Below, in pieces: positions 14,556 through 20,385 of a stretch of DNA of 28,008 nt. Below the pieces are notes generated by a model. It was not told where the DNA came from and made no database searches. It saw nothing but the letters and a program-made list of their open reading frames with translations. How positions within the stretch are numbered: position 1 is the stretch's first letter; the number at the start of each line of letters is the position of its first letter. The stretch comes from a virus. The stretch lies in the IMG/VR virus record IMGVR_UViG_3300048927_000179, positions 1 through 28,008 of that record. One strand, 5' to 3'. Both the position numbers and the translations under genes were made by a program.

Positions 14556-15481
14556 GCCCTCGCCAGTTCGTGGTCGCGCGGGACCGTGAACCCTGCAGCG
14601 CGCGCATGCCCGCCGCCCCCGTACAGCTTGGCGACCTCGCTCACGTCCACGCCCTGGTCGGTCGACCGCAGGCTGAAGACCCGGCCGCCGTCCTTGTCGT
14701 AGTAGCAGGCCGCGAACGGCTTGCCCTTCGCCATCAGGTGACCCGCGTCGCTGGCCAGGGTGTACGGCAGACTCGCCACCGGCACCTCGTAGTGCCCGAT
14801 CACCATCTGGCGCTTCGCCACCTTCACCAGCTCGGCCACGTCCTTGTGGTGCTTGCGCTCGATCGCCACGCCCTGGGCGCGCAGCGTCTCCATTGGCGTT
14901 TCCATCAGCAGGTCCCACACGTCGAATTCGTAGGGGTAGCTGAAGACCGCCGCCTGGATCTCGCGCGTGCCCGGCAGCGCGAAGCGCCACAGGTCCCGGT
15001 CTTCCACGTGGTCGATCAGCTCCGGGCGGGGCACGCCGGGGTGGAAGAAGTCCCACGCGATCCCCGCGCCGCTGCGGTCCATGTCGAACAGCGCGTAGAT
15101 CATTGCCTTGCGGATGCCCTCGCACTTGTCCTGCTCAACCCACCCTTGGAAGTGACGCCAGGTCGGGTCGGCATCGACGTCGAAGCCTTCAATGCGAACA
15201 ACGGTCAGCTGGTCGTCAGCGGTCAAGGGATTGGCTGGCATATCAGCCTCGGCGCTCTTGTGGTGGTCCAGCACCAGGATCGACCGGGCTACCAGTTGCA
15301 GGTCCAGCATCACGCGCGGCGGATAGCAGAAGTCCACCAGCACGAGGTCGCGCCCTTCGGCCGGCGGCGGCGGTTCACCATGGACGGCGGCGTGGAAGTC
15401 GCATTCCATCGCCTGGCGCACGGCCCATGCCGCGGTGAAGCCGTCGGCGCAGTTGGCGTGGTAGATGACCAGTGGTTTCAT
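14552..15481 (-). CDS. DHH/DHHA1-family phosphoesterase
   Basis: This 309-residue protein has the DHH catalytic signature: 'IYHANCADGFTAAW' (His8, Asp13), 'LVLVDFCYP' (Asp50), 'ILVLDHHKSAEA' (Asp72-His73-His74) and a later 'ALFDMDRSGAGIAWDFFHP...LIDHVEDRDLW' metal-site aspartate. It ends with a DHHA1 nucleic-acid/nucleotide site 'GGGGHARAAGF' (288-298). Relatives such as NrnA degrade short RNAs or cyclic dinucleotides using Mn2+. In a phage early operon it may recycle nucleotides or remove signalling nucleotides; neither is shown. It overlaps both neighbours by four bases. Confidence 0.88.
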   Translation of the reverse strand: MKPLVIYHANCADGFTAAWAVRQAMECDFHAAVHGEPPPPAEGRDLVLVDFCYPPRVMLDLQLVARSILVLDHHKSAEADMPANPLTADDQLTVVRIEGFDVDADPTWRHFQGWVEQDKCEGIRKAMIYALFDMDRSGAGIAWDFFHPGVPRPELIDHVEDRDLWRFALPGTREIQAAVFSYPYEFDVWDLLMETPMETLRAQGVAIERKHHKDVAELVKVAKRQMVIGHYEVPVASLPYTLASDAGHLMAKGKPFAACYYDKDGGRVFSLRSTDQGVDVSEVAKLYGGGGHARAAGFTVPRDHELARA

Positions 15482-15726
15482 CGGGCTGTTGCTCCTTTGG
15501 ATTTGCAGGTGCGGCGGCGAGCCGCGCGTTGAGCGTTGCGGGCGATGGCTTCAAGCCGTTCCGCCTCCGCGATGTAGTGGTCGTGCCGGTCCTGCCTCAC
15601 CGAGGCACTGAACTGGTATTGCTTCAGCGCTTCATCGGCCGACTCGCGGTAGAGCCTGGCCAGCTTCTTCCCAGCCACGCGCGGGTCGTGTTTGAAGATG
15701 TCCAGCTGGTTGTTGTCCGAGCGCAT
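15478..15726 (-). CDS. Small basic phage protein, unknown function
   Basis: An 82-residue, strongly helical and basic protein, 'HDPRVAGKKLARLYRESADEALKQYQFSASVRQDRHDHYIAEAERLEAIARNAQRAARRR'. The pattern suggests a helical hairpin. It overlaps the P-like gene's stop by one base and the DHH gene's start by four. No family is recognised. Confidence 0.6.
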   Translation of the reverse strand: MRSDNNQLDIFKHDPRVAGKKLARLYRESADEALKQYQFSASVRQDRHDHYIAEAERLEAIARNAQRAARRRTCKSKGATAR

Positions 15727-16424
15727 CAGGCCGCGCTCCCGAAACCCAGCTCGGCCGCAGCGCGGGCCATCGCCTGTGCAGCGGCCGACCGATCGCGCAC
15801 CGCCACCACGCCGGGCTGCACCGGGGGCAGCGCCAGGGCCGGCTCAGGCACCGGCTTGCCTTCAACCACGTGCCTCACGGCGCGCTCGTAGGCGTCCTGC
15901 AGCATCCGCGCCTGCTGGTATCCGTCCTCGGCGCTGGCGTAGACGTGCAGGTCCAGCAGCGACCGCACCAGCACGGTGAAGCCGGATTGTGTGCGGCCCG
16001 GCCGGATCTCCTGCTGCACCTGAGCCAGGGCCGGCACGTCGAAGCACATGGCACGGAAGCGCGGCGGGTTCGGCGGCCAGTCCAGGGCATCGCGCATGCA
16101 GGCCGACAACCCGGCTGCCAGCTTCTTGGGGCTGAGGCCCGTGATGCTCTGCATCCACACCTCGCCCGCCGTCGTCAGCGCGCCGGTCTGCGCCACCGGT
16201 GCCGCGCCGTTCGCCCTGGCCCACTTGCCCGGGAACATCGCCGCCATCCGTTCCCACAGCGTCCACAGGGCTGACACAGCGCGCGCGTCCGGGTCAGCCG
16301 ACGACGGCGAATTCAGCGTCGATGATTCCTGCGCTGCCAAGGTGGCCACCACCGCCATGCTCTCGCTCGTACTGCTCGCGGAGCTGGGTGACGTGATCGG
16401 CAGAACCGTGGTGAGGGGTCGCAT
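15726..16424 (-). CDS. Replication protein P-like (helicase loader type)
   Basis: A 232-residue protein with a disordered Ser/Thr/Pro-rich N-terminus, then 'ARAVSALWTLWERMAAMFPGKWARANG...WMQSITGLSPKKLAAGLSACMRDALDWPPNPPRFRAMC', a pattern typical of phage replication P proteins that load the host helicase. It directly follows the O-like initiator gene, as in lambda. The start at 16424 has GGAG six bases upstream but gives a 131-base overlap with the O-like gene; an ATG at 16358 with a weak ribosome site would give 210 residues. The family call rests on pattern and position. Confidence 0.68.
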   Translation of the reverse strand: MRPLTTVLPITSPSSASSTSESMAVVATLAAQESSTLNSPSSADPDARAVSALWTLWERMAAMFPGKWARANGAAPVAQTGALTTAGEVWMQSITGLSPKKLAAGLSACMRDALDWPPNPPRFRAMCFDVPALAQVQQEIRPGRTQSGFTVLVRSLLDLHVYASAEDGYQQARMLQDAYERAVRHVVEGKPVPEPALALPPVQPGVVAVRDRSAAAQAMARAAAELGFGSAA

Positions 16425-17226
16425 GGGTCGCTCCGTTGGCAGAGTTGGCGATGGGGATGACAGGCAGGGCCAGGCCGGCGGCCATGGTCTGCCTCAGGGA
16501 TTCGTTGATGTCGTGGCCCGCAGCGGCCAGGCCGGCCAGCGTGTTGCGGACTTGGAACCATCCCTGGATGGACAGCGGGCGGCGGCAGGCACCGCGATGC
16601 CGAGCGAACCGGGCCAGCACCTCTCGGTCGAGACCGGCTGGCAGGTCGCCGAATCCGGCCAGCGCCACGTCGATCTCGGCAGCGGTCAGCGAATCGCCGC
16701 CCGGCTCGCTCACACCGCCGCTGTGTGTGGGTTGCTGTTGGTTGCTTTTGATTGCTTTTGGTTCGGGTGCAATAGCTGTTGCACCCTTTTCGACGCTGGG
16801 TTGCACCCTTTTCTGCGCCGTTTTGCACCCTTTACGCCCTTGGGTTGCACCCTTTTCGAAGGGTGCAGAATTTGCACCCTTTGAATCTGAGCCGGATGCG
16901 TCACCTTCGTTCGAGGCGGGCAGCTCTTCGCCCTTGATCCAGCGCGGACTGATCCGATACTCACGCGGACGCCCGCCAGACTTGTAGCCGGACATGCGGC
17001 CGCCGCCAGCGTTCACCAGCTCCAGCCAGCCGCTCTGCTCCATCTTGCGCAGCTGGTACTGCACAGAGCGCTCGGACTGCCGCGACTTAACCGCGAGGCT
17101 GGCGATCGACGGGAAAATGTGGGTGCCGTCGTCATGGGCGTGGTCGGCCAGGGCCAGTGCCAGCAGCATTTCGCCGCCGCCAGCCGGATACCTGTCGAAC
17201 ACCATGCCGGTCATTCGTGCTGCCAT
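16294..17226 (-). CDS. Replication initiator O-like protein
   Basis: A 310-residue protein. Residues 1-75 form a winged-helix DNA-binding domain: 'LLALALADHAHDDGTHIFPSIASLAVKSRQSERSVQYQLRKMEQSGWLELVN'. A low-complexity linker (about residues 115-155) is encoded by the iterons of the probable origin. The C-terminal part (175-265) has 'LTAAEIDVALAGFGDLPAGLDREVLARFARHRG...SIQGWFQVRNTLAGLAAAGHDI', a helicase/P-interaction-like domain. Lambda O has the same three-part plan with ori inside its gene. It begins one base after the stop of the preceding gene and is followed by the P-like gene. Confidence 0.82.
   Translation of the reverse strand: MAARMTGMVFDRYPAGGGEMLLALALADHAHDDGTHIFPSIASLAVKSRQSERSVQYQLRKMEQSGWLELVNAGGGRMSGYKSGGRPREYRISPRWIKGEELPASNEGDASGSDSKGANSAPFEKGATQGRKGCKTAQKRVQPSVEKGATAIAPEPKAIKSNQQQPTHSGGVSEPGGDSLTAAEIDVALAGFGDLPAGLDREVLARFARHRGACRRPLSIQGWFQVRNTLAGLAAAGHDINESLRQTMAAGLALPVIPIANSANGATHATPHHGSADHVTQLREQYEREHGGGGHLGSAGIIDAEFAVVG
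16729..16882. other. Probable phage replication origin: iterons plus T-rich element
   Basis: Five direct copies of TTGCACCCTTT start at 16779, 16801, 16823, 16845 and 16872. The first four are exactly 22 bp apart and the fifth follows at 27 bp. Inverted copies of the core lie at 16765-16772 and 16861-16867. On one side (16729-16764) is a T-rich stretch with repeated TTGCTTTTG that could unwind. All lie inside the O-like gene, as lambda ori does. Binding by the O-like protein is inferred. Confidence 0.82.
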
Positions 17227-17227
17227 G

Positions 17228-17539
17228 TCAGATCACCAACGCCAAGTTCTCGCCCGGGGCAACAGGCCACCAGGTGCACGCGCTGCGGCCGCTGACCGGG
17301 CACGGCATGGCCGGGCCGCGCCATACCTGCTTGGTCTTCAGCAGCTCAGGAAGGCGACGCGCAAGCATGTAGCGGTCCAGGCCGGTCACGTCGGCCAACT
17401 TCATGCTGGTCAGCCCCGGGTGCTGCTTCACGGCGGCGACAGCCTTGGACTGCTGGTCACGCTGGATGCCGCTGGCGGCCACATAGCTCCCGGCCTCATG
17501 GCTGGTGCTGATATCGGTTGAACGGGCCAGATGGCTCAT
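17228..17539 (-). CDS. Small winged-helix-like phage regulator
   Basis: A 103-residue protein containing 'IQRDQQSKAVAAVKQHPGLTSMKLADVTGLDRYMLARRLPELLKTKQVWRGP', which reads as a helix-turn-helix with a wing. It lies between the CII-like and O-like genes, overlapping the former as TGATG and separated from the latter by a single base. It is probably a DNA-binding accessory to replication or regulation. No named family is recognised. Confidence 0.6.
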   Translation of the reverse strand: MSHLARSTDISTSHEAGSYVAASGIQRDQQSKAVAAVKQHPGLTSMKLADVTGLDRYMLARRLPELLKTKQVWRGPAMPCPVSGRSACTWWPVAPGENLALVI

Positions 17540-18078
17540 CAGTTCGCCCTCTTGGATTGCTTGCCCTTCGATGCAGCGCGCGCCACGTTCCGCTCCAGGC
17601 GGTGCGCCATGGTCCGAAGTGCGCGGGCTTCGCTGACCATCAGCTCGGCCTCGTCGCTGTCGATGCAGCGGTCCTGCATTGCCTCAACCGCCGTGCCGGT
17701 CAGACGGCCAACGCGGGTGGTGATGTCCAGCAGCTTCAGCTGCAGCGCGCCGATCTCGTCGGACCAACCGCCCTCCGGCGGAGGCGGCACCACGTCCACG
17801 GCCATGCCGAAGCGGCCGGCCAGCGCCTGCATCCACTCCAGGGCGTACTCGCTGCCGCCAGCCTTCTCCTGCATCCACTCGGTCAGCAGTTCGGCGATCT
17901 CGATCGATACCGACTCCCCCTCGAGGCCGCGCAGCTTTGCGCGCAGCGTCTCCGGGTGCATGGTCTTGCCGCGGCGATCAGCCAGGAACGCGGCCGCGTC
18001 GGCCACGCCGCCGGGCGTACGGCGCACGGAGTTGTAGAGGACGTCGATCCAGTTGAGGGCGGAGGTGCGGCAGGTCAT
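17539..18078 (-). CDS. CII-like phage regulator (Phage_CP76 family)
   Basis: A 179-residue protein with 'YNSVRRTPGGVADAAAFLADRRGKTMHPETLRAKLRGLEGESVSIEIAELLTEWMQEKAG', the DNA-binding core of the CP76/CII-type regulators (PF06892), and a helical C-terminal half likely to oligomerise. The ATG at 18078 has AAGGTG six bases upstream; an upstream ATG at 18108 lacks such a signal. The position after cro and before O/P matches lambda cII. It may activate a leftward-to-cI promoter that here would read along the plus strand; that is inferred. Confidence 0.78.
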   Translation of the reverse strand: MTCRTSALNWIDVLYNSVRRTPGGVADAAAFLADRRGKTMHPETLRAKLRGLEGESVSIEIAELLTEWMQEKAGGSEYALEWMQALAGRFGMAVDVVPPPPEGGWSDEIGALQLKLLDITTRVGRLTGTAVEAMQDRCIDSDEAELMVSEARALRTMAHRLERNVARAASKGKQSKRAN

Positions 18079-18234
18079 GGGTTCACCTTGGGTGGACGGG
18101 TGTTTCAAGGTTTCGGGTCGGGCCCGGGTGGCGCAGGATTCGCGCCATGGAAAACAACTACTCAGGGAAGGAAGGCGTCGCCCGCCTTGCGTTACGCTGG
18201 AAGTGCGAACAACTCAGCCCGCAAGGAGGGCGAC

Positions 18235-18453
18235 ATGGACGAAGCAAGGTACGAAGTGGCTATGACGGCGGTTCTTTCGTTGGCGATGGCGCTGGATCAC
18301 CGAAAAGTCCTGGACGTGGAGGACTACGTGACCAGGCTTTCGCTCAACTCCCTGCTTTCAAAGGCCAACGGAAACGACGAACAATCAGCGCTACTCGACG
18401 CGCACATCGCGCGGCTACGCGAAACCTTCGCGGAGCGCGGCGAGACTCACTAG
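18235..18453 (+). CDS. Small helical protein, plus strand, unknown function
   Basis: A 72-residue acidic helical protein (MDEARYEVAMTAVLSLAMALDHRKVLDVEDYVTRLSLNSLLSKANGNDEQSALLDAHIARLRETF). A strong AAGGAGG sits a few bases before the ATG at 18235, which is the main evidence for the gene. It faces the minus-strand early operon and its last 110 bases lie over the end of the opposing gene at 18344-18664. It could be expressed with CI from a promoter upstream of it. No family is recognised. Confidence 0.65.
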   Translation: MDEARYEVAMTAVLSLAMALDHRKVLDVEDYVTRLSLNSLLSKANGNDEQSALLDAHIARLRETFAERGETH

Positions 18454-18664
18454 CCGCGTGGTATCGCTGCCACGCCGTAATTTCTTCAGCGGTGATCGCA
18501 CCGGCCCACCATTCCAGTGAATCCCTCACCTGTTCTTCAGTGAGGGTCCACTGGATGCCTGCATCCGTCGTTGCGGAAGGAAACGCTTTGGCAGGCCGAA
18601 TACCCGCGCTCTTCGGCGGCTCCTTGGCCAGCAGCGACGAGATCCGCGAAAAGAGAGCGCGCAT
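18344..18664 (-). CDS. Small phage protein with antisense C-terminal extension
   Basis: A 106-residue frame. Residues 1-70 (SLLAKEPPKSAGIRPAKAFPSATTDAGIQWTLTEEQVRDSLEWWAGAITAEEITAWQRYHAASE) look like ordinary protein. From about residue 71 the sequence becomes Arg-rich and lies exactly over the opposing 18235-18453 gene. The natural protein was probably about 70 residues, and a stop may have been lost at a mosaic junction. It starts one base after the stop of the 55-residue gene upstream. The function is unknown. Confidence 0.55.
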   Translation of the reverse strand: MRALFSRISSLLAKEPPKSAGIRPAKAFPSATTDAGIQWTLTEEQVRDSLEWWAGAITAEEITAWQRYHAASESRRAPRRFRVAARCARRVALIVRRFRWPLKAGS

Positions 18665-18665
18665 G

Positions 18666-18833
18666 TCAGGCAGCCTCGCTCTTGATCAGGTCAGGCCGCA
18701 GCTGGCCCGCCGCAGCAATGCCAGCCTGAAAGATCAGTGCGATATGCTCACCGCTCAGGTCGCGCTCGACTGCGTATTCACGAATGCGCGACAGGTGATG
18801 CTCCCGGGCCTGCTCGGGGGTCAACTCAGACAT
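18666..18833 (-). CDS. Small 55-residue phage protein
   Basis: A 55-residue frame starting MSELTPEQAREHHLSRIREY and ending 'HIALIFQAGIAAAGQLRPDLIKSEAA'. A GGAG lies eight bases upstream of the ATG at 18833. The stop (TGA) is followed after one base by the ATG of the next gene. It has a helical composition. Its 5' end is only 11 bp from the start of the divergent plus-strand gene at 18845. No family is recognised. Confidence 0.6.
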   Translation of the reverse strand: MSELTPEQAREHHLSRIREYAVERDLSGEHIALIFQAGIAAAGQLRPDLIKSEAA

Positions 18834-18844
18834 TGGGGTTCTCC

Positions 18845-19054
18845 ATGGACATGGAACGAATCGAAACGCGAGGGGAAGACGGACGCGTGGTATCGGTCAT
18901 CAAGCACCGAACCCGCATCGAAACCTCAGGGCTCAGCGGCCGAAGCTGGGTCGAAGGCCTTGCCCGGTACACGCTGGCGGACGGCAGTGCGGTCAATGCG
19001 GTTGAAGACGGCTTTGAGGTCGTTTCAACCTGCGAGCGGCTTGTGCGCGTGTAA
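18845..19054 (+). CDS. Small phage protein, plus strand, embedded in the PR operon
   Basis: A 69-residue protein (MDMERIETRGEDGRVVSVIKHRTRIE...) ending 'YTLADGSAVNAVEDGFEVVSTCERLVRV', a closing pattern I recognise in small phage proteins of unknown function. The second ATG at 18851 is an alternative start; the ribosome site is weak in both cases. It ends four bases before the Cro-like gene's stop, tail to tail. A minus-strand frame across the same bases (18826-19059) is Ser/Thr/Arg-rich and looks like a shadow. Confidence 0.62.
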   Translation: MDMERIETRGEDGRVVSVIKHRTRIETSGLSGRSWVEGLARYTLADGSAVNAVEDGFEVVSTCERLVRV

Positions 19055-19058
19055 GCCA

Positions 19059-19553
19059 TCAGGCAGCCTCCACGGTGATGATTCGGTCTGCGTCCGGGTC
19101 GTGCGGCGCCTCTTGGGCGACCGGCTGCTGTTCCTGCACACCCAGCAGCCTCAGAACCTGCGGCAGCGCCGGCACGCTCTGCTCTTCCGGCCAGGCCTCA
19201 ACCTGCTCAACGGGCAGCTGCAGCAGCTTCGCCAGGGGCGCGTCGGTCTTGAAACCGAACTTGGCCCGCAGCGCGCGCTTGCTCATGCGGCTATCGACCA
19301 GCGGGCCGATCACAGCGCGCGGCACATCCTGCATAGGCTTCGGACCGAAGACAGCTGGAAGCAACTCGAAGCGACTCACCGCGCCACCTGTTGCCAGATC
19401 GATCTGAATCGCCCGCTCGGCCTTGATGGCGGTAGTTCCGTTCTCCCATTGGGAGACAAGGCCCTGAGTGGCAGGCGTACCCGTTTCCGTCAGCAAGGCG
19501 GCGAACGCCGACTGCGACAGGCCCTTCTCTTTTCGGTAGGTGGCGATGTCCAT
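19059..19553 (-). CDS. cro: Cro-like repressor
   Basis: A 164-residue protein with a helix-turn-helix, 'MDIATYRKEKGLSQSAFAALLTETGTPATQGLVSQWENGTTAIKAERAIQID' (about residues 8-45), of the Cro/CI/XRE type, plus a longer C-terminal part than lambda Cro. It is divergent from CI and first in the PR operon. The start is placed at 19553 because the PR promoter's -10 ends seven bases before that A; an upstream ATG at 19577 would lie inside the promoter and operator. The mRNA would thus be leaderless. Confidence 0.8.
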   Translation of the reverse strand: MDIATYRKEKGLSQSAFAALLTETGTPATQGLVSQWENGTTAIKAERAIQIDLATGGAVSRFELLPAVFGPKPMQDVPRAVIGPLVDSRMSKRALRAKFGFKTDAPLAKLLQLPVEQVEAWPEEQSVPALPQVLRLLGVQEQQPVAQEAPHDPDADRIITVEAA

Positions 19554-19559
19554 GAGTCG

Positions 19560-19588
19560 ATTATGAGTGGCGCTCATATCGAGGTCAA
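19560..19588 (-). promoter_or_regulatory. PR promoter for the cro/replication operon
   Basis: On the minus strand, TTGACC (19588-19583), a 17-bp spacer and CATAAT (19565-19560) form a near-consensus sigma70 promoter. Operator O1 fills the spacer and O2 touches the -35 box. The expected start site is about seven bases past the -10, at the A of the cro ATG. Confidence 0.85.
19563..19577. promoter_or_regulatory. Operator O1 (right), inside PR
   Basis: The 15-bp near-palindrome ATGAGTGGCGCTCAT lies between the -35 and -10 of PR. It shares 13 of 15 positions, read on the other strand, with an operator at 21914-21928 in the second early promoter. This is probably bound by CI and Cro. Confidence 0.8.
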
Positions 19589-19601
19589 TAGTGCCGCTAT
19601 T
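19587..19601. promoter_or_regulatory. Operator O2 (right), next to the PR -35
   Basis: The 15-bp AATAGTGCCGCTATT shares the core AGTGsCGCT with O1. Its centre is 24 bp from O1's, and it overlaps the outer edge of the PR -35. The second early promoter has the same arrangement. Confidence 0.75.
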
Positions 19602-19621
19602 GGCAAATCATGAACGCATTA

Positions 19622-19636
19622 ATTAGCGTTCCTCAT
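19622..19636. promoter_or_regulatory. Operator O3, directly before the CI start
   Basis: ATTAGCGTTCCTCAT matches O1 at 10 of 15 positions and ends at the base before the CI ATG (19637). It is a weaker copy, as expected for a site through which CI would limit its own synthesis. The assignment is less certain than O1 and O2. Confidence 0.55.
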
Positions 19637-20359
19637 ATGGAAGCATCACGCAAAGCGAAGCCCACCCCAGCCGATATCGCCGCCGCAGCGCGGCTGAAAG
19701 CGGCCTGGGCTGATAAGGCGCGTTCACTGGGAATCACCCAAGAGAAGCTGGCACACGAACTGGGCATCACCCAAGGCGCGGTCAGCCAGTACCTCAATGG
19801 CAAGATCCCGATGAACTACCGGACTCTCAAGGTGTTCGCGGCATCCCTAGGAATTGAGGACACGGATATCCGGAACGATCTGCCAGAGCAGCAGTACAGC
19901 TCCCCTGCTCCGCCCGACGACGCTTGGGATGACATCGTCGGGTATTCCCAGGCCGCAGGCTTGGGCGCGGGTGCCGAGGCTGCCGAGTACGCGGAAACGC
20001 ACAGCCTGAAGTTCAAGAAGACCAGCCTGCGCCGTCGCGGGATCTACGGTCGCGACCTTGCCGTCTATTACGGCAAGGGCGACAGCATGGAGCCCACCAT
20101 CAAGGACGGGGACGCAATCCTGTTCGACACCTCAGACACCCGGGTGGCAGATGGTCTGCTCTACGTGATCCAGGTCGATGGCATGGCCCGCCCCGAGTAC
20201 TTCGTGAAGCGCGCCATGGTGCTTGACACCGGCGTCTACTTCCAAAGCGACAACCCGCATGGCGACCACCAGTGGCGTAAGCCAAAGCCCATGGTCTCCA
20301 AGCGGCACCCGATCACGGTCATTGGCCGTGTCCACTGGATTGGCGGATGGGCTGACTAA
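19637..20359 (+). CDS. cI: CI-type repressor with S24 autocleavage domain
   Basis: A 240-residue repressor. The HTH spans about residues 31-55 (LGITQEKLAHELGITQGAVSQYLNGK). The C-terminal LexA/S24 domain has Ser140 in 'GKGDSMEPTI', Lys181 in 'YFVKRAM' and a probable Ala107-Gly108 cleavage site in 'SQAAGLG'. It holds the lysogen and is lost on RecA-stimulated self-cleavage. The ATG at 19637 is preferred; an ATG at 19610 is possible. Neither has a ribosome site, so a leaderless mRNA is likely, as for lambda cI. A BstA-like gene follows 26 bases later on the same strand. Confidence 0.93.
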   Translation: MEASRKAKPTPADIAAAARLKAAWADKARSLGITQEKLAHELGITQGAVSQYLNGKIPMNYRTLKVFAASLGIEDTDIRNDLPEQQYSSPAPPDDAWDDIVGYSQAAGLGAGAEAAEYAETHSLKFKKTSLRRRGIYGRDLAVYYGKGDSMEPTIKDGDAILFDTSDTRVADGLLYVIQVDGMARPEYFVKRAMVLDTGVYFQSDNPHGDHQWRKPKPMVSKRHPITVIGRVHWIGGWAD

Positions 20360-20385
20360 GCACAACAAGGAGGGGCAAGATCGCC

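Noticed and set aside
16779-16882. CRISPR-like regular repeat array
   Set aside because: Repeats are 11 bp with 11-bp spacing inside a coding gene, far too short for CRISPR; they fit replication iterons.
16710-16964. Minus-strand 84-residue frame across the iterons
   Set aside because: Its repeat-like look (KRVQ units) comes from the iterons read in another frame; it has no ribosome site and lies inside the O-like gene.
18826-19059. Minus-strand frame that starts at a TGATG overlap with the cro stop
   Set aside because: The 77-residue product is Ser/Thr/Arg/Pro-rich without structure-like pattern, and the plus-strand protein over the same bases has a recognisable phage ending. I judged the overlap to be chance.
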